A stretch of DNA of 64,000 bases. Origin: Pseudomonas orientalis. GTDB lineage: Bacteria > Pseudomonadota > Gammaproteobacteria > Pseudomonadales > Pseudomonadaceae. Of the stretch, positions 7,864 through 16,896 are shown piece by piece. Each line of letters starts with the position of its first letter. The first letter of the stretch is position 1. The position numbers were made by a program, and so were the translations under genes. The notes beneath the pieces were generated by a model that ran no database searches, was not told the DNA's origin, and saw only the letters and a list, made by a program, of their open reading frames with translations. The stretch lies in contig NZ_JYLM01000011.1 in the NCBI RefSeq assembly GCF_001439815.1, forward strand, positions 62,001-126,000, read 5' to 3'.

Positions 7864-9274
7864 GGACGCTGACCTCCTGCAATACCGGCGCCGGCTGGGG
7901 TGTCATCATTGCCTGACGAGAGGACTGCTTCAGGGCATCGTAGGTATGCTCGCCCAAGGCTGGCCAGTTCAGGTCGGCGCGCAGCTTTTCCAGGTAGGCA
8001 AGGAAGGCGCGCGCGTCCAGATACACCGCATGGCGGTCCGACTTGACGAATTGAATACCGCCGCTCAGGTCAGGCTCATCGCGTTGGATCAGTTGTTCGA
8101 ACTGCAAGGCCGTCGCCGAGCCTTCAAGCTGCGCACGGAAATACGCGGCCAGGGTCAGCGCCTGGGTATCGAAGGTTTTGAACGCGCTGGAGTTCTGGTC
8201 CAGATAGCCAATGGCGCAGAGGTTGCGGTGGGTGCGGCTGAACATCGACAGGTACATCAGCGGGCGCCCGTTCTTCCACTCGAAAAACTGCGTCGCGCAA
8301 TCGGCCCCCCACTGGTAGCCCGTCGCGCACAGCACCAGGTCGACCTGCTCGCGAGTACCATCCTCAAAGACCACGCTGTCGCCTTCAAAGCGGTCAATGT
8401 TTTTGCGCACGGAAATATTGCCGTGCTGCAGATGGTGCAGCAGTTGCGAATTGATGATCGGGTGGGTTTCGAACAACGCGTGATCCGGCTTCGGCAGCCC
8501 CCAGCGTGTCAGGTCGCCGACCAACAAGCGCAACAGCCCTTTGAACACCGGCCGCGCCAACCACAACGGCAAATGCGGGCCTTCGTTGAACTTGTCGACC
8601 GGCATGCCGAACACATGCTTGGGAATGAAATAATAACCGCGGCGCATGCTGATAAAGGCCTGGTCGGCATGGATCGCCGCCTCGCAGGAAATATCCGCGC
8701 CGGAATTGCCGGCACCGACCACCAGCACGCGTTTTCCTTGGAACTCACGCCCGGATTTAAACGTGTTGGAGTGACGGATTTCGCCGTTGAACTCTCCTCG
8801 GAATGACGGCAGGTTGGGTTTCCAGTTGGTGCCGGTGGCCAATATCACCCAGCGATAGCGCTTTACAACACCGTCGCTGAGCGTCACCCGCCAGCGGTTT
8901 TCAGGGTCTTTTTCGATCAGGCTGACCGAGGTATTGAAATGAATCGCCTCGCGCAAGCCGAAGGCGTCGGCGAAACTCCTGAGGTAGTGAGCGATTTGGC
9001 GGTGCGAGGGGTAGTCCGGGTAATCCCGGGGCATGGGAAAACCGACGAAGCCGGACAGGTCACGAGAAGAGATGAAGTGCGCCGACTCGTACATCGGTGT
9101 ACCACTGTTATTGATGTCCCAGATGCCACCCACTTGCGCGTGCCGCTCGAACTGATCGTAGGCGATGTTTTGCGCTTTCAGGGCGCGCGCCGCACTTAAA
9201 CCACCCGCCCCCGAACCGATGATACAAACGCTGTCGCCCTGATCGATCACAGAGGTATTCCCGAGCGCACTCAT
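7853..9274 (-). CDS. Flavin-containing monooxygenase
   Basis: FAD- and NADPH-dependent monooxygenase that would oxygenate a ketone, amine or sulfide. 473 aa. FAD site GSGAGGLSAA near residue 20, the FMO fingerprint FRGEFNGEIRHSNTF near 160, the NADPH site VVGAGNSGADI near 185, and an ATG motif near the C-terminal third (LCATGYQW). AAGGAAGG precedes ATG 9274. Operon with the downstream SDR; a divergent AraC gene starts at 9428. Such trios often degrade alcohols or ketones through Baeyer-Villiger chemistry. The exact substrate cannot be read from the sequence. Confidence 0.88.
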   Translation of the reverse strand: MSALGNTSVIDQGDSVCIIGSGAGGLSAARALKAQNIAYDQFERHAQVGGIWDINNSGTPMYESAHFISSRDLSGFVGFPMPRDYPDYPSHRQIAHYLRSFADAFGLREAIHFNTSVSLIEKDPENRWRVTLSDGVVKRYRWVILATGTNWKPNLPSFRGEFNGEIRHSNTFKSGREFQGKRVLVVGAGNSGADISCEAAIHADQAFISMRRGYYFIPKHVFGMPVDKFNEGPHLPLWLARPVFKGLLRLLVGDLTRWGLPKPDHALFETHPIINSQLLHHLQHGNISVRKNIDRFEGDSVVFEDGTREQVDLVLCATGYQWGADCATQFFEWKNGRPLMYLSMFSRTHRNLCAIGYLDQNSSAFKTFDTQALTLAAYFRAQLEGSATALQFEQLIQRDEPDLSGGIQFVKSDRHAVYLDARAFLAYLEKLRADLNWPALGEHTYDALKQSSRQAMMTPQPAPVLQEVSVHGE

Positions 9275-9427
9275 GGCTGATTCCTTCCTTTATTGTTAGA
9301 TAGGCTTTGAACCTGGAATGTAAAGCACGCATCATCCAGGCACGGGGCTTTGGCGGTCAGGAAGGGTTCTTTACCGGACAAATTAGCGCCCAGATACCCG
9401 CCTGTTCACAAGCCAAGAGTCCTGCCC

Positions 9428-10474
9428 ATGTTCGAGACTGCCGGTGACGCCCACGATTGGACCCAGCACCCACAGCACAACGAAGCCGTGGTGGTGCCCA
9501 ACGTTGCACGCGCCTTGCTCAGCCTGGTCAGTGAAAGCGGGCAGTCCACCGAGCGCCTCTGCCGCGGGCTGGGCTTCGGCTACGAGGAACTGCTGGACTT
9601 GGACATGCGTTTGTCCTACCGCCAGACCCGCACATTGATCACCCGCGCACAGCGGGCCATGGGCGATCCGGCGCTGGGGTTATCGACGGGGATACGGCAG
9701 ACGCCGGTGTCATGGGGTTTTGCAGGGCTGGCGATGCTGACCTGCAAGACCCTCGGCGAAGCGATGAGCTACGGGCTGGAGCATCAGGGTGACACCGGGG
9801 CCTTGATGGAGCATCAAGCCAGCCGGCAGAAAGAGGCGTTGATCATTGAGGTCAAACCCAAAGTGTTTGACCTGGACATCGAGCCGTTTCTGGTGGAAGA
9901 GGCGTTTTCCAGCGCCGTGGCCATTGTGCGACGGCTGGTGGGCCAGCGCTTCACGCCACTGCGCGTCGAACTGGCCTATTCACGCCCGGCCTATGCGGAT
10001 ACCTACAGCCGGGTATTTCGCTGCCCCATCAAGTTCAAGGCCGGCAAAAACCGCTTGATCAGCGAGGCTCACTGGCTGACCACGCGCTTGCCCGATTATG
10101 ACGACATCACCTGTGCGCCTCTGCGCGCCAAACTCGACAAATTGCTCAACCGTGGCGTGAGTTTCGATGCGCTGATCGAAACGCTACGCAGCCATATTCG
10201 CACCCACCTGGACGATCCGCAGGCACTGCAGGCGTATGCCAGCCAGATGAACATGAGTGAACGCACCTTGCGCCGCCGTCTGACAGCCTCCGGGGTTTCC
10301 TATAGCGAATTGCTCGACCAGATCCGCCACGAACGCGCCCGAGACTTGCTGAGCAATACCGCCATGACCCTGGCGCAAGTTGCCCATACCCTCGGCTACA
10401 GCGACGCCCGCGTGCTGCGGCGGGCGTTCAAGCGGTGGACCGGCACCTTGCCCAGCGAACAGCGCCGGCGTTGA
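9428..10474 (+). CDS. AraC family regulator, OruR-like
   Basis: Transcription factor of 348 aa with an N-terminal ligand-binding domain of the Arabinose_bd type (VSWGFAGLAMLTCKTLGEAMSYGLEHQ) and a C-terminal double helix-turn-helix (LQAYASQMNMSERTLRRRLT and TLAQVAHTLGYSDARVLRRA). The ATG at 9428 is preferred over the in-frame TTG at 9350. Divergent from the FMO/SDR operon, which is its probable target. Its stop nearly meets the convergent MFS-SDR gene. Confidence 0.9.
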   Translation: MFETAGDAHDWTQHPQHNEAVVVPNVARALLSLVSESGQSTERLCRGLGFGYEELLDLDMRLSYRQTRTLITRAQRAMGDPALGLSTGIRQTPVSWGFAGLAMLTCKTLGEAMSYGLEHQGDTGALMEHQASRQKEALIIEVKPKVFDLDIEPFLVEEAFSSAVAIVRRLVGQRFTPLRVELAYSRPAYADTYSRVFRCPIKFKAGKNRLISEAHWLTTRLPDYDDITCAPLRAKLDKLLNRGVSFDALIETLRSHIRTHLDDPQALQAYASQMNMSERTLRRRLTASGVSYSELLDQIRHERARDLLSNTAMTLAQVAHTLGYSDARVLRRAFKRWTGTLPSEQRRR

Positions 10475-10477
10475 GGG

Positions 10478-12451
10478 TCAACCCGGTTTATTCAGTGACA
10501 TGCGTGCCTCACATTGCGCACCCGCCACCTGCGCGCTCGGCAGTTCCTTGCGCAACACCCACAATGTGAGCGACTTGGGCATGACTCTGGCCAGGCGGAT
10601 CACCCACCTCATCGGCCAGGGAAACAAGTAGTCCCAGCGCTGACTGCGCATGGCATACAACATATGGTCGACGGCTGCCGCTTCGGAAATTTCCAGCGGT
10701 GCCGGCATGCCATCGTTCGCCGTTTGCGCGGTGGCGACAAACCCTGGGTAGAGCGATAGAAAGCGAATGCCACGGCCGCCAAACTCGATACGGCAGGTAT
10801 CGATCAGCAAGCGCAGTGCGCCCTTGGCTGCGCTGTAGGGCCCTTGCAAGGTCACGCCGAGGAAACCCGCGAGGGAGTTGGTGTGCACCACAAACCCATG
10901 GCCCTGGCGACTCATCTGTTCCAGGGCCGGGAACAAGTAGTTGACCACCACATCGTAGTTCGAGCGCATGTACGCGGTGACGTCGGCGGCTTTCATTTCG
11001 CGCATATCCAACGCGGGCGCGCCGCCGGCATTGAGCACGATCACATCGAGCCGGCCATAGTGCTCGACGATTTCATCCACGAGGCCGGCGGCGGCCTGTA
11101 CATCCAGGGCATCCACCGCCGAAACCCGGCATTGTCCCCCCTGAAGCGTGATTTCCAGTTGCAGGTCGCTCAGCAATTCCTTGCGTCGGGCCGTGGCCAC
11201 CACACAGGCGCCCTCCTGCGCCAGACGCACCGCCAGCCCACGGCCCATGCCGGAGGACGCGCCCACCACCAACACCACTTTGCCCGCGAAACTGACGCGC
11301 TTGCTCGCCGGGCATCGGCGAAGCAAACCAACCAAGGTCAGGGCAATCAGCGAGAACACGGCGCTGACCAGCAACACGTACTGAGCGTTCTCCCCCACCA
11401 CCCACTGCGACGCCATCAAAGGCCCGAAGGCGCACCCCAACAGTTGCATGCCCGGCACCAGCGCCGCGACTCGTCCCGAAGGATCAAGCTGCAGTGCGAT
11501 ACGGACCTGGAACGGCGTCAGCATCAGCCAGACCAGGCCAAACGCGCCGCACAACGCCAGGAATAGCCGAACGCCCATGTCGGCGGAAAAATACATGCCC
11601 AGGGCAATACCGCCTAACAACACCGCGGCGACGGCCAACAATCCGAAATCCGAAACGCGGCGCACCAGCACAATCCCCAGGCACCCGCCCAACACTTGCA
11701 TCAGCAGTGTGCCGGAGACGAGCAGTTGTGCGTTTTGTGCATCCAGCCCCACGTATTTGCTTAGCGGTTCAAGGTAAGCCCACAGCCCACCGACGGCGCT
11801 CAGTTGCATGAAGGCCAGCCCCAGCAGCAACACATGGTTGAGGCCCCATGAAAAACCGGCATCCGCGGTGCACTGTGCTTGCTGACTGGCCAGGCGATTG
11901 GGCTGCCACCGAACCAACACCAGGGACGCCGCCGTCAGTGCCCCCAGGAACACGAAGCCAAAAGACGAGGTGCGCTGAAGCGGCAATACCCAGTACGCCA
12001 GCACCGCCGCCACCAGTGCCTGGCCGAGGGTTTGCACCACCATGAACACACCGGCGACGCGATCAGGCGCCGGCCCCTGGATGATCAAGTTGACGGTGCC
12101 CCATAACAGCAGGCCTTCGGCCAACCCGGCCAACGACCGCGTCAATGCCAGCGCACCATCCCCGGTGGTATTGGCCGTGACCAGATCCATGCCCGATGCC
12201 GCCAGAATGGCGACGACCGTGATCACGCGCAGGCTGAACACCGAACGCAATAAATCCCCCAGGACCACTCCCAAACCCAACGAAAGGATTTCGCCCATCG
12301 CGACCAGACCGACACCCTCGAGTGACAGACGGTTTTGCTCCAGCAATTCCCCCAGCAGCAAGGGTTGCAGCCCCACCATCAGCACAGCGATCGAGCCCAG
12401 CGCCAAGGCGGCGCTCAGGTGTTTACGGGAAACAGCGGACGACATGTGCAT
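10478..12451 (-). CDS. MFS transporter fused to a short-chain dehydrogenase
   Basis: A 657-aa chimera. Residues ~1-395 are a Major Facilitator-type membrane domain with about 12 hydrophobic segments (for example ALALGSIAVLMVGLQPLLLG and VLLLGLAFMQLSAVGGLWAY). Residues ~400-640 are a complete cytoplasmic SDR: VVGASSGMGRGLA cofactor loop, LNAGG, and catalytic YSAAK. The reading frame is continuous with no internal stop. Start at ATG 12451 with AGAGGTG eight bases upstream. It is the last gene of the kinase/aldolase/aminotransferase operon, so it may import a substrate and oxidise or reduce it. The substrate is unknown. Confidence 0.85.
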   Translation of the reverse strand: MHMSSAVSRKHLSAALALGSIAVLMVGLQPLLLGELLEQNRLSLEGVGLVAMGEILSLGLGVVLGDLLRSVFSLRVITVVAILAASGMDLVTANTTGDGALALTRSLAGLAEGLLLWGTVNLIIQGPAPDRVAGVFMVVQTLGQALVAAVLAYWVLPLQRTSSFGFVFLGALTAASLVLVRWQPNRLASQQAQCTADAGFSWGLNHVLLLGLAFMQLSAVGGLWAYLEPLSKYVGLDAQNAQLLVSGTLLMQVLGGCLGIVLVRRVSDFGLLAVAAVLLGGIALGMYFSADMGVRLFLALCGAFGLVWLMLTPFQVRIALQLDPSGRVAALVPGMQLLGCAFGPLMASQWVVGENAQYVLLVSAVFSLIALTLVGLLRRCPASKRVSFAGKVVLVVGASSGMGRGLAVRLAQEGACVVATARRKELLSDLQLEITLQGGQCRVSAVDALDVQAAAGLVDEIVEHYGRLDVIVLNAGGAPALDMREMKAADVTAYMRSNYDVVVNYLFPALEQMSRQGHGFVVHTNSLAGFLGVTLQGPYSAAKGALRLLIDTCRIEFGGRGIRFLSLYPGFVATAQTANDGMPAPLEISEAAAVDHMLYAMRSQRWDYLFPWPMRWVIRLARVMPKSLTLWVLRKELPSAQVAGAQCEARMSLNKPG

Positions 12452-12474
12452 GGCGTTACACCTCTTGAAGGGTT

Positions 12475-13095
12475 TTAGTAACCGCGATTTTCCGGCGGAA
12501 TTTCGCCTCGGGCAAAACACTGCGTCGCGCGTTTCTCATCTTTCATCAGGCGACTGTTGGCCACCCGCACGACCCACCAGGGCAGCAGCGTCATCCTGGC
12601 CCCGGACGCCTTGGCGAGGGTGAAGGCCTTGGCGCACTTTTCAAACAGCTGCGCATTCATCGCCATTCGCGTACCGGTGGTGCCCAGGACCGCAGGCACG
12701 CCCTTGATCAATGCCGCGTTACCGCCGCGCTGCAAGGCCGTGGCAATGTCCTGGATTGAAGCCGCCGGTACGCCCATATGGCCAATATGCCGCGCCTGCT
12801 CGTCGAACAGAATAGGCATGACCCCGCCGAAATCCGCAAGGCTACGGGCAAAGTCGCCCCCGCCCAGCAAAATGGCGCCTACGTCCGAGCGGGCATGGTA
12901 GATCACATGGTGGATCTGGCTGTCACCCATGACATGCACCGGCCAATCGATACGGGCGGGGCTCAGGTCATCCACCAGCCCCCACCACATGCTTTCCTTC
13001 CCCGGAATCCGCAAGGAGACGCTGCTTCCCGCCTGCACCAGGCCGATAAGTCGTTGCTGCAGTTCCAGCCATTGTTGTCGCAGTACATCCTGCAT
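12475..13095 (-). CDS. Degenerate class II aldolase-like protein
   Basis: About 206 aa, related to class II aldolase/adducin proteins by the pattern SLRIPGKESMWWGLVDDLSP and IHHVIYHARSDVGAILLG. The metal-binding histidines of the family are missing: the HTH of the usual IHTH motif reads ILLGGG, and the usual RNHG reads IKGV. It is therefore probably non-catalytic or has a different activity. Start at ATG 13095 with AGGTGAG upstream. Gaps to the aminotransferase and the MFS-SDR gene are 10 and 23 nt. It may pair with the intact aldolase at 14584. Confidence 0.6.
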   Translation of the reverse strand: MQDVLRQQWLELQQRLIGLVQAGSSVSLRIPGKESMWWGLVDDLSPARIDWPVHVMGDSQIHHVIYHARSDVGAILLGGGDFARSLADFGGVMPILFDEQARHIGHMGVPAASIQDIATALQRGGNAALIKGVPAVLGTTGTRMAMNAQLFEKCAKAFTLAKASGARMTLLPWWVVRVANSRLMKDEKRATQCFARGEIPPENRGY

Positions 13096-13105
13096 CGTGC
13101 TCACC

Positions 13106-14587
13106 TCACACCAGTTGGAAAACGGCGTCGAATCGCTCGAGCGCGTCGTCGATGACATCATCGGTATCGGCCAGGCTGGTGTAGATCCGGCTGCCGGCCA
13201 GCGTGATCAAGCCGTGCGCGGTATACGCGGCGCCCATCTCTTCCATCATGTGCTTGCGCGACTTGGCCTCATTGCGCGCGCGCAGGAGCTTGAGCGGGTT
13301 GCTGGTGTCGAGCAACAGCACGCCGGAGGTCTGCAAATGCACGATCGAGCCCATGTTATAGGCCACATACGGCAAACCGCGGCGGTTGATGATTTCTTCC
13401 AGCCCCTTGCGCATGCGGTCGCCGGCGCGTCCCGCCAGGGCCGGCGCATTCAGTTTGCGCGCCTCGAGCAAGGCGTAGTAGCCCGCGACGCAAGACAGCG
13501 GATTGGCCGACAGCGTGCCACCGACAAACGCCCGGCGCGCCGAGGTGCCGATGCCGCCGGCGAGCAACTGCATGACATCCCTGCGCCCACCGATAGCGCC
13601 CGCCATCGGGTAGCCGCCGGTGAGGCATTTGCCCAGCACGGTGATGTCCGGCATCACGTTGAAATACGCTTGCGCACCGCCCAGGCCGGCACGGAAACCG
13701 GTGACCACTTCGTCGAAAATCAGCAGCGTGTCGAATTCGTCGCACAGCTTGCGCAGTTGACGGTTGAAGTCCGGATGTACCGGGCGTGTGCCGCTTTCCG
13801 GGCCAAAGGGTTCCACCATGATCGCCGCCGTACCGCCGCGCAGACGATTGATCTGCAAGCGCCGACGCAACGCATCCAGGTTATTCGGCGGGCTCTCCTG
13901 GGTGTGGGCCGTGGCGCCGCGCGGGATACCGACGGCCTCCATGCGGCCGGTGCCCGGCAAGCGCATGCCATACACCAGTTGGTCACTCCAGCCGTGATAC
14001 GCGCCGCCGATCTTGATCACCCATTTCTTGCGGGTATACGCACGCGCCAGCCGAACCGCCGCCATGACCGCCTCGGTACCGGAGCCCAACAGGCGCACCA
14101 TGTCGACGCCGGGCATCACTTCACAGACCAACTGCGCCAGCTTCACCTCGTATTCATGCAGCAGGCCGGTGACCGGGCCGCAGTCGTCGAGGATGCGGTT
14201 GACCTGCTCACGAATCGCCGGGTGGTTGGAGCCCAGCAAGGTCGGACCGCCGGCCTGTAGAAAATCGATATAGCGGTTGCCGTCCACATCGATCAGGTGC
14301 GCGCCTTTGGCCTGGGCGACAGCGAGCGGGAACGGGTGGTTGAACGCCAGGTTGTGCTGCACGCCACCGGGTATGAATTTCTTCGCTTCCTCGGCGAGGC
14401 GTCGCGAGCCCTGGCAGCGCTCGTCGAAGTAGCCCATGACCTTGTTCAGCGCCTCACGCTTCAAGGGGCGAATCGGCTGCTTGACCAGCGCATCGAAACG
14501 CCGATACAGCGAGTCGACATCCGGCCATTGCGAAACCGCTGAATCTATCGGCGCAGGCAATGTGATGGGATCAAGAGGTTTGTTCAT
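13106..14587 (-). CDS. Class III aminotransferase, glutamate-1-semialdehyde aminomutase-like
   Basis: PLP-dependent enzyme of 493 aa that moves an amino group to or within an aldehyde or keto substrate. The class III fold is clear: GPTLLGSNHPAI, GSGTEAVMAAVRLARAYTRK, YHGWSDQ, LLIFDEVVTGFRAG (PLP-binding Asp), and the PLP lysine in LGKCLTGGYPMAG. It resembles HemL most, but has an N-terminal extension of about 50 residues and lies in a catabolic operon, so a housekeeping haem role is unlikely. The start overlaps the stop of the aldolase gene (ATGA). Confidence 0.87.
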   Translation of the reverse strand: MNKPLDPITLPAPIDSAVSQWPDVDSLYRRFDALVKQPIRPLKREALNKVMGYFDERCQGSRRLAEEAKKFIPGGVQHNLAFNHPFPLAVAQAKGAHLIDVDGNRYIDFLQAGGPTLLGSNHPAIREQVNRILDDCGPVTGLLHEYEVKLAQLVCEVMPGVDMVRLLGSGTEAVMAAVRLARAYTRKKWVIKIGGAYHGWSDQLVYGMRLPGTGRMEAVGIPRGATAHTQESPPNNLDALRRRLQINRLRGGTAAIMVEPFGPESGTRPVHPDFNRQLRKLCDEFDTLLIFDEVVTGFRAGLGGAQAYFNVMPDITVLGKCLTGGYPMAGAIGGRRDVMQLLAGGIGTSARRAFVGGTLSANPLSCVAGYYALLEARKLNAPALAGRAGDRMRKGLEEIINRRGLPYVAYNMGSIVHLQTSGVLLLDTSNPLKLLRARNEAKSRKHMMEEMGAAYTAHGLITLAGSRIYTSLADTDDVIDDALERFDAVFQLV

Positions 14588-15261
14588 GATGGGGTCTCGG
14601 AAGAAGAGTGGGCTTGGGCAGCGCTGGAACGCACCAGTGCGTCGACCAGACGTGCGACGGCGGCAGGTGACTGTGATTTATGCCGGGACTGTTCGGTGAT
14701 TTGGCGTAACAGGTAGTCACGGCAAAAGGTCTCGAGGTCCTCAAGGCGCGCCAGGGTGGTCTCGACATCCGGGCCGCAGCACAACACCCCGTGGTTGCGC
14801 ATCAGGTACGCGTTGTAATCCCAGCGAATGGCCCGGCCGAACTTGCCGGCCAGCCAGTTGGAGCCTGAAGGTGCATACCCGACCAGGGGAATGTGTTTAC
14901 CCAAGGAATCCCACAGTTCAGGGTTGGGCACATCCATCGGTTCGCCGAGCAAGGTGCAAGCACTGGCTACGGGTTGATGCGTGTGAATGCTGCACTGCAC
15001 GTCCGGGCGCGCCCGCAGGATTTTTGCATGCAGCCCGCTTTCAACCGTGGGGGCACGTTCGCCGGAGAGCTGCGCCAGATCCTTGAGGCGCAGCACGCAG
15101 ACATCCTCGGGGCGCATGGTGAAATAGTCAGTGGCCGACGGCGTGACGGCGATGTGTTGCGCATCGATGCGCAACGCGAGATTGCCGCCGGTGGCCGCAA
15201 AAAAGCCGCGGTGACACAGATGCTGCGAGAGCTCGACAATTTGCTCTTGGACATGACTCAT
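14584..15261 (-). CDS. Class II aldolase/adducin family protein
   Basis: Zinc-dependent aldolase of the AraD/FucA type, 225 aa. It would cleave a phosphorylated sugar or act as an epimerase. The motifs are intact: GNLALRID, TPSATDYF, the glutamate-bearing ESGLHAKI, the metal-binding HTH in SIHTHQP, and MRNHGVLCCG. It sits directly after the FGGY kinase (ATGA overlap at 15258-15261), the classic kinase-then-aldolase arrangement for a sugar. The substrate is not evident. Confidence 0.88.
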   Translation of the reverse strand: MSHVQEQIVELSQHLCHRGFFAATGGNLALRIDAQHIAVTPSATDYFTMRPEDVCVLRLKDLAQLSGERAPTVESGLHAKILRARPDVQCSIHTHQPVASACTLLGEPMDVPNPELWDSLGKHIPLVGYAPSGSNWLAGKFGRAIRWDYNAYLMRNHGVLCCGPDVETTLARLEDLETFCRDYLLRQITEQSRHKSQSPAAVARLVDALVRSSAAQAHSSSETPS

Positions 15262-16886
15262 GAGGCAGTCTCCTGTGGAGGGTTCAGGCGTCGGTAAAGG
15301 GGCGCGAGGCGTTTGCGAACCTCCTGAAACGTGGCGAATTGATCGTCGTACAGCGCGCGAGTGGCACGGGACGGTTCAAACAGGCGGTGCGGGCGTTTGA
15401 GACTGGGTAGGTCGTGAAACTGCAGCTTGCCCAACGCCACCGCCGCAATGAACGCCGCCCCGCGTGCATTGGTCTGGATCGCGTTCTGCGGCTGCTGGAT
15501 AACGCGCCCACAGACGTCAGCCATGATCTGGCACCACACGTCCGATTGGGCACCGCCACCGGTGGCCACGATCACATCGCTGGGCTGGCCGAGAAAGCGC
15601 GCGAACGGTTCGAACATCCAGCGCGTATTGAGCGCGACCCCTTCCATGAAGGCGCGAATAATGTCCTCCCGTGAGTGCTCCAGTTTCAGGTTGAACAAAC
15701 CGGCGCGCAGGCTCGGATCACTGATCGGCGAGCGTTCGCCACATAACCAGGGCGTATAGATCAAGCCTCTCGACCCTGGCGGTACCCGTGCGGCGATACG
15801 GTCAAGCAAGGCGTAGACGTCCGGTTGCTGTTCATCACTGAGCAGCTCATCCGGGTGGTACAGCACCTTGTCACGCAGAAATGAAAGGTTAGCGCCCGCC
15901 GCCGACTGCATGGCCATCGCCAGGTAGCGACCGTTGACCGCACTGGGTACCGCCGCAATGTGGTGACGCACGCTGGTTTTCTTGAAGGGGACATGTGCGC
16001 CCACCCACGATGAGGTTCCCAGATACAGGTGTGGGGCAAAGTCACTGACAGTGGCGCCAACGGCCACTGCCGAGGTGTCGACGGCGCCCGCTACCACTTG
16101 CGTGGTGCGCGCCAGACCGAGCGCTTCGGCAAGCTCCGGGCGTAAGGTGCCGATAACATCCGTGGAGCGGACCAGCTCAGGCAGTTTGCCCGCCTCGATG
16201 CCCAGCGCCTTGACCAGGCCGTCGTCGTAACGGATGCGGTGGGGATCGCGGTTGTCGGTGATCCAGGCGGTCAGCATCGAGTCGTTGGTGGCGCAATAGC
16301 GACCCGACAGGCGCAGGTTCATGTAGTCGAGTACGTTGAGGAACTTGTGGGTTCGCTCGTAACGCTGCGGCTCATGATCGAGGATGTAGGCCATGTGCCC
16401 GGCCGAATCCATGCCGGACAAAGAAGCCACGCCACCGGTCAGGCGCAGTGAGCGCCAGAGTTTGAGCGGCCCGTACCCGGCCAGGCTGAATCGCCCTCCT
16501 CCCATGCGTTTTTTAACCGCACCGGCGCCGCGTTTATCCAGCCACAACATCGCGCGCCCAATGGCCACGCCGTCCCGATCCACGCACACCGTGCCTTCGC
16601 TCTGTGTCGAACAACACACCGCGATCACTTGGCGGCGCCTGGCGGGGTCGGCGCCCAACAGTTCGTTGGCGCCGCGCAGGAAGGCATCCCACCAGTCCTG
16701 CGGCGCCTGCTCGACACTCAACCCGTTCACATGCAGCGGCACGCTGTGAAACGCCCATGCGCGAATATCGCCTTCCAGTGAAACCAGGGCGCACTTGCAA
16801 CCGGAGGTGCCGAGGTCCACCGCGAGGACAAGTTGCTCCAGACCGGTGGCCGCCTGAGGCGTCCGGGATAAGAAAAGCGAAGTCAT
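15258..16886 (-). CDS. FGGY-family carbohydrate kinase
   Basis: Sugar or polyol kinase of 542 aa, xylulokinase-like. First phosphate-binding loop VDLGTSGCKCALV near residue 24. Catalytic Asp in AGAVDTSAVAVGA near 270. FGGY signature region GLIYTPWLCGERSPISDPSLRAG, and the adenosine motif VATGGGAQSDVWCQIMADV. It probably phosphorylates the sugar that the next gene cleaves. Second gene of the operon, 10 nt after the TorF-type porin. Confidence 0.9.
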   Translation of the reverse strand: MTSLFLSRTPQAATGLEQLVLAVDLGTSGCKCALVSLEGDIRAWAFHSVPLHVNGLSVEQAPQDWWDAFLRGANELLGADPARRRQVIAVCCSTQSEGTVCVDRDGVAIGRAMLWLDKRGAGAVKKRMGGGRFSLAGYGPLKLWRSLRLTGGVASLSGMDSAGHMAYILDHEPQRYERTHKFLNVLDYMNLRLSGRYCATNDSMLTAWITDNRDPHRIRYDDGLVKALGIEAGKLPELVRSTDVIGTLRPELAEALGLARTTQVVAGAVDTSAVAVGATVSDFAPHLYLGTSSWVGAHVPFKKTSVRHHIAAVPSAVNGRYLAMAMQSAAGANLSFLRDKVLYHPDELLSDEQQPDVYALLDRIAARVPPGSRGLIYTPWLCGERSPISDPSLRAGLFNLKLEHSREDIIRAFMEGVALNTRWMFEPFARFLGQPSDVIVATGGGAQSDVWCQIMADVCGRVIQQPQNAIQTNARGAAFIAAVALGKLQFHDLPSLKRPHRLFEPSRATRALYDDQFATFQEVRKRLAPLYRRLNPPQETAS

Positions 16887-16896
16887 AAAGGTCTAC

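Noticed and set aside
7742..8806. Plus-strand open frame of 354 aa opposite the FMO gene
   Set aside because: Covers the FMO and SDR coding strand in reverse; no family motif and no ribosome site.
12929..14260. Plus-strand open frame of 443 aa opposite the aminotransferase
   Set aside because: Antisense to a conserved class III aminotransferase; composition rich in Ala, Arg, Gln and His and no recognisable domain.
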